The notes under the pieces are model-generated. The model was not told the DNA's origin and did no database searches. It saw only the letters and a list, made by a program, of their open reading frames with translations. From contig NZ_SMLC01000001.1 of NCBI RefSeq assembly GCF_004349245.1, positions 1-64,000 on the forward strand: a stretch of 64,000 bases of DNA, written 5' to 3'. The translations under genes were made by a program, and so were the position numbers. This DNA comes from Actinomadura sp. 6K520. Lineage in GTDB: Bacteria; Actinomycetota; Actinomycetes; Streptosporangiales; Streptosporangiaceae. Shown in pieces: positions 39,017 to 47,386 of this stretch (the first letter of the stretch is position 1; every line of letters starts with the position of its first letter).

Positions 39017-40090
39017 CTAGGAGGGGGGAGGGAGCTCGCCGCCCGCCTCGGCCGCCTTCGCCAGCCGCTCGCGCAGCGTCCGGACGAGCTCGTCGCTCTG
39101 CTCGGTCAGCCGCTCGATCGCGGGCAGCGCCAGATCGTCGCGGACGGTGTCGGCGATCAGCTCGTCGTACTGGCGGGCCTTCTCCGCGATGGACTCCAGG
39201 TGCCGCTGGGCGCGCAGCACCTCGTCCGCCGACCTGGCCCGCTCCGCGTAGCGTTCGAGCGCCTCCACGCGCCGCGTCACCGCCTCGACGGAGATGCCGA
39301 GCTTGTCGCGCAGCGGGGCCAGCGCGGCCTCGACCTCGGGGAGCAGCGTGCCGCCGGCCGCCAGCTCCTCCTGCTCGGCGCGCAGCTTCGACTGCCGCGC
39401 CAGCACCTGCGCGATCTCCCACTCCTGCCGCGGCAGCGTGACGGCGTTGTCGACGGCGTCCAGCAGCCCCTCCCGGTTGACCTCGGAGTCGCGGACGGCG
39501 TCGATCGCGGCCTGCACGCGCCCGAGCATCGCGCGGCCCTCGTCGTCGAAGTCCTGCGGGGTGAGGTAGCGGTCGCGGCGCCGTTCCAGCTCCCGGGCGC
39601 GCCGCAGGTCGAGGGAGACCGAGGGGGTGCCGAGCGCGACCAGCACCGCGAGCATGCCGAGGCCGATCAGCCACAGCGAGCCGAGCAGCGGCGAGCCGAG
39701 CAGGCCGAGGCCGAGCACCGTCAGCGGCGCCAGCCACAGCAGCGGGCGGCGGCGCGCGACGATCGTGTCGAGTTCGGCGCGCAGGGCGGGGTCGGCGACG
39801 GGGCGCGGCTCGGCGGGCGAGCCGTCCTCGGGGGCGCGGGGCGGCGCGATCCGCCGCCAGTAGGTGGACACGTGCGTCTCGAACGCGAAGTCCGTCTGCG
39901 CGATCTCGATCTCGGTGGGGCCCGGGGGCAGCGGCCACGAGCCCACGGGGTCGCCCCCGCCGGGTCCGGTGAAGCGCACCCACCAGCCGCCCTTGCCGTC
40001 GTCGCACCGGTAACGGCCCGGTGCCACGTCGATGCCGACGAAAAACGTTCCGATCCCCGGTATGGAATCGTTCCACGCGCCACTGGTCAC
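39017..40090 (-). CDS. Membrane protein with coiled-coil C-terminus, function unknown
   Basis: 357 aa. Residues 1-75 form a beta-rich extracellular-style domain (GTFFVGIDVAPGRYRCDDGKGGWWVRFTGPGG), two membrane spans lie at about 125-165 (LLWLAPLTVLGLGLLGSPLLGSLWLIGLGMLAVLVAL), and residues 180-355 are a long charged coiled coil (many Glu/Arg/Leu heptads). The BAR/tropomyosin-like coil suggests a scaffold. GTG 40090 with GGAGG at good spacing is preferred over the 40243 start, which would leave 2 bp to the divergent gene. Confidence 0.78.
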   Translation of the reverse strand: MTSGAWNDSIPGIGTFFVGIDVAPGRYRCDDGKGGWWVRFTGPGGGDPVGSWPLPPGPTEIEIAQTDFAFETHVSTYWRRIAPPRAPEDGSPAEPRPVADPALRAELDTIVARRRPLLWLAPLTVLGLGLLGSPLLGSLWLIGLGMLAVLVALGTPSVSLDLRRARELERRRDRYLTPQDFDDEGRAMLGRVQAAIDAVRDSEVNREGLLDAVDNAVTLPRQEWEIAQVLARQSKLRAEQEELAAGGTLLPEVEAALAPLRDKLGISVEAVTRRVEALERYAERARSADEVLRAQRHLESIAEKARQYDELIADTVRDDLALPAIERLTEQSDELVRTLRERLAKAAEAGGELPPPS

Positions 40091-40245
40091 CGGTGACCTC
40101 CGACCCGACTTCTCCGCCGTGTCCCCCCGCCCTCTCCGGCGGGGACCGTCCAGCCCGTATAGGGAACGACGTCCGGGGGACGGTAAGAGTTGCAGTACCC
40201 ACATCCGTGTCGGGGAAGCCGGATCGGGTTTGGAATACTCCACAC

Positions 40246-40932
40246 GTGCGACCTGACCATGCGCCTTTCGTGGACCCCCTCGACGACCCGCCGTGGGCGA
40301 TGCAGTTGGTGGTACGCGCCGAGAAGGCCGATCCGCCCAATCACGGCGCGGTCTGCGAGGCGGCGGCGGCCGCGGTCGTCATGCTGCTCACCGATCCGCG
40401 TGCGGCCGAGCCCGGCGGCGCGTGGCACGACGCGGTCCGCGAGTGGGAGTCGCGCCGCATCCGCAAGGTGACGCGGCGGGCCCGCGGCGTCCGCTGGCCG
40501 GAGGCGGCGGCGCTGCCCGGCGTGACGGTCGAGCACGCGGGCGCGCAGGTGCGGGCTTTCCCGCCCGGCCCGGTGCCGGACGTCCCGCCGGAGCTGGCGA
40601 AGCTCCAGGTCGCGGGCCTCGACCTGGCCGACGCGGACGAGCCCGGCCCGCCGCCCGCGCCCCCGTACGCCGCGATCGCCCTCAACCCGGACGTGACGAT
40701 CACGACCGGCAAGGCCGCCGCCCAGTGCGGGCACGCGGCCCAGCTCCTGCTGCGCAAGGGCCGCCGCGGGCACGTGGCCGACTGGGTGCGGGGCGGGGCG
40801 GCGGTTCACCTGGTCAGGGACGTGCCGTGGCGGAGCTGCGTGAAGCAGGCGGCGGTCGTGGTCCGCGACGGCGGCTTCACCGAGGTCCCGCCCGGCACGA
40901 TGACGGCCGCCGCCTGGCTCGTGCGCGAGTAG
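40246..40932 (+). CDS. Peptidyl-tRNA hydrolase, Pth2-like
   Basis: 228 aa. The C-terminal 90 residues (IALNPDVTITTGKAAAQCGHAAQLLLRKGR, then VHLVRDVPWRSCVKQAAVVVRDGG, then EVPPGTMTAAAWLV) carry the Pth2 features: the K/Q/H active-site face in GKAAAQCGHA and the final PPG-T-TAAAW. Recycles tRNA from prematurely released peptidyl-tRNA. An ATG at 40300 is an alternative; the first 120 residues are a less conserved helical domain seen in actinobacterial homologues. Confidence 0.82.
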   Translation: MRPDHAPFVDPLDDPPWAMQLVVRAEKADPPNHGAVCEAAAAAVVMLLTDPRAAEPGGAWHDAVREWESRRIRKVTRRARGVRWPEAAALPGVTVEHAGAQVRAFPPGPVPDVPPELAKLQVAGLDLADADEPGPPPAPPYAAIALNPDVTITTGKAAAQCGHAAQLLLRKGRRGHVADWVRGGAAVHLVRDVPWRSCVKQAAVVVRDGGFTEVPPGTMTAAAWLVRE

Positions 40933-41016
40933 CCGGGAGCCCCCGGGGCGGGACCTGAACGCGGCGCGGCGTGCCGGACGCCGTTGTCCGGCACGCCGCA
41001 CGGTCATCGGAGGCGG

Positions 41017-43542
41017 TCAGGGCAGCGTGACGGCGACAGGGTCGATCCCCGCCTCGGCGATCAGCGAGGGCAGCCTGCCCGCGAACGGGTGGTGGTCGGT
41101 CGGCAGGCCGCGCGGGTTGTCGACCACGTAGTGGACGACGCCGCCGTCGCGGCCCTCGTCCCACGTCGCGCCGACCGACCGCAGGACCGACGCCGCCGCG
41201 GCCGCGTCGGACGCCCGCACCGAGACCCGGATCGGCGACTCGTGCGACGGGAGGGCCGCCGCCCGCCGCGCCGCCTCGGCCGCCGCGGCCGCCCGCGGAG
41301 CCGCCGCACGCTCCGGGGCCGGGCCCAGGATCGCGTTGTAGAGCAGCTTCGCCGTGCCGTCGGTGAACGCTCGGAAGTTCGGCTCCGCGGCGAACAGCAC
41401 CGAGCGTCCCTCGCCCGCGGGCTGGTCCACGACCGCGGCCGTGCCGCCCAGCTCCGCCGCGCCCCGCTCGAACCCGGACACGAACCACTCGGGCGAATCC
41501 GCCTCCGGGTACGCCGCGGCGACGCCGCTGGACGCCCGCATGACCAGGTCGTAGGCCGTGAAGTTCCAGACCGTCCCGCCGACGTCCTCGGCGAGCGGGC
41601 CGTCCTCGTCCACCTTCACGCGGAACAGCGTGCCGGGGATGTCGGAGGTCGGTTCCGACAGCGTCGCCGTCGTCAGGCCGAGCCGCGCCGCGAGCTGCGT
41701 GCCGCCCTGCCAGCCGATGTAGCGGCCGCCGCCGCGCGTCCACTCCTGGAGCGCGGCCCGCCCGGCGTCGCCGAGCGCGTCGTAGGCGGACGACGCCGGG
41801 CCGTCCGGGGTGACCAGGACCTCGATGCCCGCGAGCCCGCCCGCCGCCACGTCCGCCGGGGTCAGCATCGTGTACGGCAGCTTCCAGTCGCGGTCGAGGC
41901 GGTGCCGCAGCCAGCCGGCCGACTCGCGCGCCGCCGACGACGTCGCGGAGAGCTGGAGGACGCCGAGCCGCGGCGCCTTCCCCTCGTGGCCCGGACGCGG
42001 CGCCGGGACGGTCCCCACCGGGACGGCCCGCGGGCGCAGGACGGCGCCGGACGACCCGCCCCGCACGTTCGCCAGCAGCGGCAGGCTCCACGCCGTCACG
42101 TCGTAGAAGTACGGGAACGGGGTGTAGGAGTCCTCGTTCAGCATGGCCTGGATCCAGTGCTTCTGCCCCTGGGCCATCGAGATCCAGTACGTCCCGGCGG
42201 GGAGGGTCTCCTTGCCCTCGGCCTCCCCGTACGGCCTGAAGTCCGGGACGGTCAGCGGCCGGACGAGCCTCTCGACGCGGACGCCCATCCGCTGGAGCCT
42301 GCGCACGACCGTGCGGACCTCGTCGCGCTTGGCCGGGTCGCCCTCCTGCAGGAAGTAGTGCCGCACCTTGCGGTCGGGCACCTGCCGGTCGATCTGGTTC
42401 GGCGGATTGTAGATCTGGTTGGGCTCCAGCTTCCCGGCCACGCCCTGCCGGTGGGCGTCCACCGTCATCTGGCGCCACTCGGTGAGGACGCGCCGCCGGT
42501 TGGCGGCCGCGGCCGACAGCGTCACCCACTGGGTGAGGTACTGCTCCTCCACCTTCTCCGGGTACGGGCTGGAGTTGCCCTTCTCGAACGTCATCCCGGC
42601 GGCGTGGAACCCGCTGGTCGGCACCGAGTCGCCGTACCCCTGGTAGAAGAGGTCGTAGACGTCGCGGTTGAAGAAGTCGATGCCGCGCCGTGTGAACTCG
42701 GCGGCCATCGACGCGCCGTACAGGTCGTTGATCCAGCCGATCGCCTGCTCGGGCGTCTCGTGGTAGATCGGGTCGGCGTTCGGCGGGAAGAAGTACGACG
42801 TCCCGCCCATCTCGTGCGCGTCGATGTACAGCGCCGGCGGGAACCGGGTGAGCATCGCCAGCTTGCCGTCGGTCTCCGGCTGGGTGCGCGCGAACCAGTC
42901 GCGGTTCATGTCGAAGCCGTAGGCGTTCTGGCGCGTCCCCGCCTCGCGGCCGTCCGGGTTCTGCGTCGGCAGGATCACCACGAGCGCGTTGTCGAGGATC
43001 GCCTTCGCGGCGCAGTCGGTCCGGTCGCCGAGGCCGCGCAGCACCCGGAGCGCCGCGTCCGTGCCGCTCGGCTCGTTGCCGTGGACGTTGCCGCTGACCC
43101 ACAGGATCGGGACGCCGTGCCTGGTGATCCGCTCGGCCAGCGCGTCGGGCGTGCGGGGCTCGCGCAGCAGGCCGGCCTCCGTGCGCACCTTCGCCAGCCC
43201 CGCCTTGGTCACCAGCCCGGGGCGGCCCGCGATCGCGTACCTGAGCGGGCGTCCCTGCGCGGAGGTGGCCAGCGTCCCGGACACGACCCGCTCGCTCTTC
43301 GCGGCGACCGTCTCCAGGTACCTGTCGGACTCGGCCGCGCTGACCGGCCGCTCGCCGAGTTCGAAGCCGAGGACCTGCTCGGGGGAGGGGACCTTGCCCC
43401 GGTAGACCGGTTCGGTCCGCGTCGGATCGCAGCTCGCCGGAGGTGCGGCGGGGGACTGCGCGGCGGCCGGGGCCGCGAGCGACGCCGGCAGCGCCAGGGA
43501 CGTGACCAGCGCCAGCGGCCACACCAGTTTTCGGGCTCTCAT
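41017..43542 (-). CDS. Secreted M14 zinc carboxypeptidase, large form
   Basis: 841 aa. Signal peptide (residues 1-29, MRARKLVWPLALVTSLALPASLAAPAAA). Zn ligands HxxE in SGNVHGNEPSG (His154, Glu157) and a later His in ALYIDAHEMGG; substrate/catalytic block FEKGNSSPYP. Beyond ~450 there is a long C-terminal region with a GATase1-like fold (GIEVLVTPDGPASSAYDALGDAG, GGRYIGWQGGTQLA), characteristic of the large bacterial M14 zinc carboxypeptidases of Streptomyces. Extracellular peptide digestion or wall peptide turnover. ATG 43542. Confidence 0.9.
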   Translation of the reverse strand: MRARKLVWPLALVTSLALPASLAAPAAAQSPAAPPASCDPTRTEPVYRGKVPSPEQVLGFELGERPVSAAESDRYLETVAAKSERVVSGTLATSAQGRPLRYAIAGRPGLVTKAGLAKVRTEAGLLREPRTPDALAERITRHGVPILWVSGNVHGNEPSGTDAALRVLRGLGDRTDCAAKAILDNALVVILPTQNPDGREAGTRQNAYGFDMNRDWFARTQPETDGKLAMLTRFPPALYIDAHEMGGTSYFFPPNADPIYHETPEQAIGWINDLYGASMAAEFTRRGIDFFNRDVYDLFYQGYGDSVPTSGFHAAGMTFEKGNSSPYPEKVEEQYLTQWVTLSAAAANRRRVLTEWRQMTVDAHRQGVAGKLEPNQIYNPPNQIDRQVPDRKVRHYFLQEGDPAKRDEVRTVVRRLQRMGVRVERLVRPLTVPDFRPYGEAEGKETLPAGTYWISMAQGQKHWIQAMLNEDSYTPFPYFYDVTAWSLPLLANVRGGSSGAVLRPRAVPVGTVPAPRPGHEGKAPRLGVLQLSATSSAARESAGWLRHRLDRDWKLPYTMLTPADVAAGGLAGIEVLVTPDGPASSAYDALGDAGRAALQEWTRGGGRYIGWQGGTQLAARLGLTTATLSEPTSDIPGTLFRVKVDEDGPLAEDVGGTVWNFTAYDLVMRASSGVAAAYPEADSPEWFVSGFERGAAELGGTAAVVDQPAGEGRSVLFAAEPNFRAFTDGTAKLLYNAILGPAPERAAAPRAAAAAEAARRAAALPSHESPIRVSVRASDAAAAASVLRSVGATWDEGRDGGVVHYVVDNPRGLPTDHHPFAGRLPSLIAEAGIDPVAVTLP

Positions 43543-43596
43543 GAGCCACAAAGTGACACCGGGCCGGTGACCCACCAAGGGCAAGATCTGCCAAGA

Positions 43597-44322
43597 TCAG
43601 GCGGGTCGGCCGGGGCGCGGCCGCGGCCCGGTGAGGGCGGCGGCCCGGTTGATCGCCTGGAGCGCGAACTCCTGCGTCCGGGTGAGCTGCCGCCCGCCGC
43701 CGGGCGAGCCGTCCCCGTCGTCCCCGGCCGCCCCCGCGAGCTGCGCCTTCGCGCTCAGCCCGTAGGACAGGAACAGCAGGACGACGAAGGCCGCCAGGTA
43801 CAGCAGGTGCTCGACCAGGCCGCCCCACCTGGCCGTGAAGACGTCCAGTACGGCGAACATCGCGAACCCGGCCATCCAGCCGACCATCGGCGGCACGAGC
43901 AGGATGTCCCGGCGCAGCACCAGCGCGGCGGCGGCCGAGGCGACGAGCACCAGCTCGATCACCTTGACCAGGACCAGGACGGCCGTCGCGGGCAGGGCCC
44001 CGAAGTAGCCCTCGACCTCGTCCTGCCGGTCGCCCCACATCAGCACCGCGCTGAGCATGCCGGTCCCGCCGTACGCGATCAGGAAGACGCCGACCGCGTA
44101 GTGGAAGCGGTGCCACGTGGACGAGCTCTGCGCAGCCTTCCGCGCCGCCTTCTGCACGGGCGACTCCCGCACGGGCGTGTCCTGCACGGGCGGTTCCTGC
44201 ACGGTCTGGTCCGGCGCCGGTCCGGCTCCGGCCCCGCCGGCTCCGGGGCCGCCCGCCCCGCCGCCCGTTTCGGAACCGGTGACCGGAGTGGCTCCCGGGT
44301 CCGCCCCCGCGCCAACCGTCAT
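43597..44322 (-). CDS. Integral membrane protein with Pro-rich N-terminus
   Basis: 241 aa. N-terminal 65 residues Gly/Ala/Pro rich with EPPVQDTPVRESPVQKAA repeats, then four membrane spans (FHYAVGVFLIAYGGTGMLSAV, TAVLVLVKVIELVLVASAAAALVL, ILLVPPMVGWMAGFAMFAVL, HLLYLAAFVVLLFLSYGL), ending in a short cytoplasmic tail. No family recognised. ATG 44322 follows GGGGGG. Confidence 0.75.
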   Translation of the reverse strand: MTVGAGADPGATPVTGSETGGGAGGPGAGGAGAGPAPDQTVQEPPVQDTPVRESPVQKAARKAAQSSSTWHRFHYAVGVFLIAYGGTGMLSAVLMWGDRQDEVEGYFGALPATAVLVLVKVIELVLVASAAAALVLRRDILLVPPMVGWMAGFAMFAVLDVFTARWGGLVEHLLYLAAFVVLLFLSYGLSAKAQLAGAAGDDGDGSPGGGRQLTRTQEFALQAINRAAALTGPRPRPGRPA

Positions 44323-44542
44323 CGTCCCCCCACATTCCGGTTCATGTGCTACGCGCAAGATATCCCGGATAAGGTGCCCTGGCGCTCCGAAACGCGGCGG
44401 CCCACCCCGGCCGTCCGCCGGCCGGCCCACCGGCCGGGCACCGCCGACACCCTGCTGACCAGCCCGAAGTACTTGCGCACGGGCGGGCGAAGCGGGAGGC
44501 TGAGGTCTCGTCGGGCCGCGCGGAGTCCGTGAGGAACTGAGG

Positions 44543-44839
44543 ATGACGCCTGACGATACGGGAACCGCCGCGCCGTCGAAGACGCGGATCGAATATCTGG
44601 AAGAACTGGGCGACGAGCTGGTCAAGCGTGGCTTCCGGGTGCGTCTCACCCTGCCCCGCGGCCAGTCGCCGAGCCTGCACGTGCTGAATCCGGACGCGTC
44701 CGCCCTCACCGAGAACATCCTGGCGGAGCAGGGCGCGGACGGCTGGTGGTACTGGTGGTCGTGGGCGGAGCGGATCGCGGCCGCCGACGACGTCGCCACC
44801 GCGGCCGACCGGGTCGCGCTGGTCCTCGCCGTCAACTGA
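44543..44839 (+). CDS. Conserved small protein of unknown function, 98 aa
   Basis: SKTRIEYLEELGDELVKRGFRVRLTLPRGQSPSLHVLNPDASALTENILAEQGADGWWYWWSWAERIAAADDV is a familiar actinomycete pattern (SCO-type hypothetical) with a Trp cluster, probably an alpha/beta mini-domain. GAGGA precedes the ATG. Its last two codons and stop are the first part of a 16-bp repeat array, see the repeat entry. Confidence 0.78.
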   Translation: MTPDDTGTAAPSKTRIEYLEELGDELVKRGFRVRLTLPRGQSPSLHVLNPDASALTENILAEQGADGWWYWWSWAERIAAADDVATAADRVALVLAVN

Positions 44840-44990
44840 GGCCGCCGTCAACTGAGGCCGCCGTCAACTGAGGCCGCCGTCAACTGAGGCCGCCGTCAAC
44901 TGAGGCCGCCGTCAACTGAGGCCGCCGTCAACTGAGGCCGCCGTCAACTGAGGCCGCCGTCAAGCGCGGCCGCCGTCAACTGAGGCCGCC
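44831..44990 (+). repeat. 10 x 16-bp minisatellite overlapping a stop codon
   Basis: Unit GTCAACTGAGGCCGCC repeats at 44831, 44847, 44863, 44879, 44895, 44911, 44927, 44943, 44959 (variant GTCAAGCGCGGCCGCC) and 44975. The first copy is the gene's own end (Val, Asn, stop), so copies after it lie beyond the stop. Sixteen is not a multiple of three. The rest of 44991-45391 is non-coding and carries the ABC operon's control region. Confidence 0.95.
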
Positions 44991-45222
44991 GCGCCGAGTA
45001 CCGACCGAAACGGCCCGTCCGCCGGCCGGGGTGGTCTCCTGCCGCCCCGGCATGGTCCTGGCGCGCCCGCGAGCCGCCCCGGAACGGCCGCCCCCGGGCT
45101 CAGGGGAATGTTGAGCCGTCGAACATACCGCGCCCCCGTGGTGGGACGGCTTTGCCCGCCGCGTCTCATCCCCCCGTCAGCGCACCCCCGCGTCACGCCC
45201 GTGTTGATCTCGCGTTACGTGA

Positions 45223-45301
45223 TTGTTACGCCCGACAACAAATTGGTCCGGCGACAGGTCTGGCGCACCGGACAAGGCCGACATAAGTTGCGGGGCACAA
45301 C
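45223..45301. promoter_or_regulatory. Candidate ROK operators upstream of the sugar ABC operon
   Basis: Two inverted repeats: TTGTT-N9-AACAA (45223-45241) and GTTG-N7-CAAC (45287-45301), in a relatively A+T-rich stretch about 90-170 bp before the lipoprotein start. The ROK repressor at the end of the operon is the obvious candidate, but ROK sites vary and this is inference. Confidence 0.5.
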
Positions 45302-45391
45302 ATTCACGCCGGTGGACATGTGATCTCGCTCACCGGCCTGCGACCCCCTCGGCCGCGCCACGGCGGCCCACCCCAGAAAGGACCCGGGCAT

Positions 45392-46471
45392 ATGCGCAAG
45401 GGGATCCTCAGCCTGATGGCCGTCATGACGGCCGGGGCGCTCACCCTCACCGCCTGCGGCGACGACGGTTCCGACGACGCCGGCGGCTCCGGCGAGGTCA
45501 AGGGCAAGGTCGGTGTGATCCTGCCCGACACCGCCTCCTCGGACCGCTGGGAGAGCTTCGACCGGCCGTACCTGGAGCAGGCGTTCAAGGCGGCCGGTGT
45601 CGAGAGCGACATCCAGAACGCGGAGGGCTCGGCCCAGCGGTTCCAGACGATCGCCGACCAGATGCTCACCAGCGGCGCCACCGTCCTGCTCCTGACCGGA
45701 CTCGACTCCAACTCGGCGGCCGCGGTCCAGCGCAAGGCGCAGTCGCAGGGCGTCAAGACCATCGACTACGACCGGCTCACGCTCGGTGGCGTCGCCGACT
45801 ACTACGTGTCGTTCGACAACGTGAAGGTCGGCGAGGAGATGGGCAAGGGCCTGGCGAAGTGCCTGGGCGAAGAGAAGTCCAACATCGTGTACCTGAACGG
45901 TGCGCCGACCGACAACAACGCGACCCTGTTCGCCCAGGGCTCGCACAACATCCTCGACAAGAACGCCAACTACACGAAGGTCGCCGAGCAGCCCGTTCCG
46001 GACTGGAGCGCCGAGAAGGGCGCCACGATCTTCGAGCAGATGTGGACCGAGCAGCAGGGCAAGATCGACGGCGTGCTCGCCGCCAACGACAACCTCGGCA
46101 ACTCGGTCATCTCGATCCTCAAGAAGAACAAGCAGGCCGGCAAGGTCCCCGTCACCGGCCAGGACGCGACCGTCCAGGGGCTGCAGAACATCCTCGACGG
46201 CACCCAGTGCATGACGGTCTACAAGCCGGTCAAGCAGGAGGCCGACGCGGCGGCCAAGCTGGCCGTGTCCCTGATCAAGGGCGAGAAGGGCGAGACCAAC
46301 GGCACCACCAACGACCCGGAGGGCAAGCGTGACGTGCCGTCGGTGCTGCTGACCCCGATCGGCGTCGACGAGGAGAACATGAAGAAGGTCGTGGACGACG
46401 GGTTCGTCAAGGTCGAGGACCTCTGCAAGGGGGCCTACGCGGCGAAGTGCAAGGACGCGGGCATCCAGTAG
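45392..46471 (+). CDS. Sugar-binding lipoprotein (xylose/ribose ABC type)
   Basis: 359 aa substrate-binding lipoprotein: lipobox LTACG near residue 20, then two Rossmann-like lobes (KGKVGVILPDTASSDRWESFDRPYLEQAFKAAG, GATVLLLTGLDSNSAAAVQRKAQSQGVKTIDYD, ANDNLGNSVISILKKN, VTGQDATVQGLQNI). The TIDYDRL and GQDA blocks are characteristic of XylF-like proteins that bind xylose. First gene of the operon with ATPase and permease following. ATG 45392 with AAAGGA. Confidence 0.92.
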   Translation: MRKGILSLMAVMTAGALTLTACGDDGSDDAGGSGEVKGKVGVILPDTASSDRWESFDRPYLEQAFKAAGVESDIQNAEGSAQRFQTIADQMLTSGATVLLLTGLDSNSAAAVQRKAQSQGVKTIDYDRLTLGGVADYYVSFDNVKVGEEMGKGLAKCLGEEKSNIVYLNGAPTDNNATLFAQGSHNILDKNANYTKVAEQPVPDWSAEKGATIFEQMWTEQQGKIDGVLAANDNLGNSVISILKKNKQAGKVPVTGQDATVQGLQNILDGTQCMTVYKPVKQEADAAAKLAVSLIKGEKGETNGTTNDPEGKRDVPSVLLTPIGVDEENMKKVVDDGFVKVEDLCKGAYAAKCKDAGIQ

Positions 46472-46589
46472 CCGCCCCCCGCTGACCTCGTGGCGGGCCC
46501 CCGCACCGCTGAGGGGCGCCCCGGGTACCCGGAAACCCGGGACGCCGGGGGCCCGCCACGGGCACGACGTGAACCCTGGAAGGAACCAC

Positions 46590-47375
46590 GTGGCTGTAAA
46601 CGGAGACCCCGTCCTCCGCCTGACCGGGCTCAACAAGAGCTTCGGCGCCGTCCATGTGCTGCACAACGTGGACTTCACGGTGCGGCTGGGCGAAGTGATG
46701 GCGCTCGTCGGCGACAACGGCGCCGGCAAGTCCACCCTCATCAAGTGCATCGCCGGCATCCACCCCTTCGACTCGGGGCAGATCGAGTTCGAGGGCCGCC
46801 AGGTGACGATCGACGGGCCGCGCGCCGCGTCCGAACTCGGCATCGAGGTCGTGTACCAGGACCTCGCCCTCGCCGACAACCTCGACATCGTGCAGAACAT
46901 GTTCCTCGGCCGCGAGCGGCGCAAGGGCCTCGTCCTGGACGAGCCGTCGATGGAGGAGGCGGCGCGCGAGACGCTCGCCCGGCTGTCGGTCCGCACCGTC
47001 AAGTCCGTCCGCCAGCAGGTCGCGAGCCTGTCCGGCGGGCAGCGGCAGACCGTCGCGATCGCCAAGGCCGCGCTGTGGGAGTCCAAGGTCGTGATCCTGG
47101 ACGAGCCCACCGCCGCGCTCGGCGTCGCGCAGACCCGCCAGGTGCTCGATCTCGTCCGGCGGCTCGCCGACACCGGGCACGCCGTCGTGCTCATCTCGCA
47201 CAACATGAACGACGTGTTCGAGGTCGCCGACCGCATCACCGCGCTCTACCTCGGCAGGGTCGCGGCGGACGTCGCCCGTACCGAGGTCACCCACGGCCAG
47301 GTCGTGGAACTCATCACCGCCGGCCGTTCCGGCGATCTCGGCCTCGCGCCGCAGACCGCCGCCGAGAGCATCTGA
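46590..47375 (+). CDS. Sugar ABC transporter ATPase, single domain
   Basis: 261 aa with one nucleotide-binding domain: Walker A GDNGAGKST, Q-loop YQDLA, signature LSGGQRQTVAIAKA, Walker B VVILDEPTAALG, H-switch LISHNM. Sugar ATPases of the XylG/RbsA class normally have two fused domains; this has only one, so the functional transporter probably pairs two copies or uses the second ATPase gene at 48884. GTG 46590 with GGAAGG chosen over 46569. Confidence 0.92.
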   Translation: MAVNGDPVLRLTGLNKSFGAVHVLHNVDFTVRLGEVMALVGDNGAGKSTLIKCIAGIHPFDSGQIEFEGRQVTIDGPRAASELGIEVVYQDLALADNLDIVQNMFLGRERRKGLVLDEPSMEEAARETLARLSVRTVKSVRQQVASLSGGQRQTVAIAKAALWESKVVILDEPTAALGVAQTRQVLDLVRRLADTGHAVVLISHNMNDVFEVADRITALYLGRVAADVARTEVTHGQVVELITAGRSGDLGLAPQTAAESI

Positions 47376-47386
47376 AGGGGGACCAG

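Noticed and set aside
40984-44532. 1182-codon plus-strand ORF
   Set aside because: Antisense to the M14 peptidase and membrane protein genes, no recognisable domain.
44831-44990. CRISPR array
   Set aside because: Units are 16 bp head-to-tail with no spacers and no cas genes nearby; it is a minisatellite.
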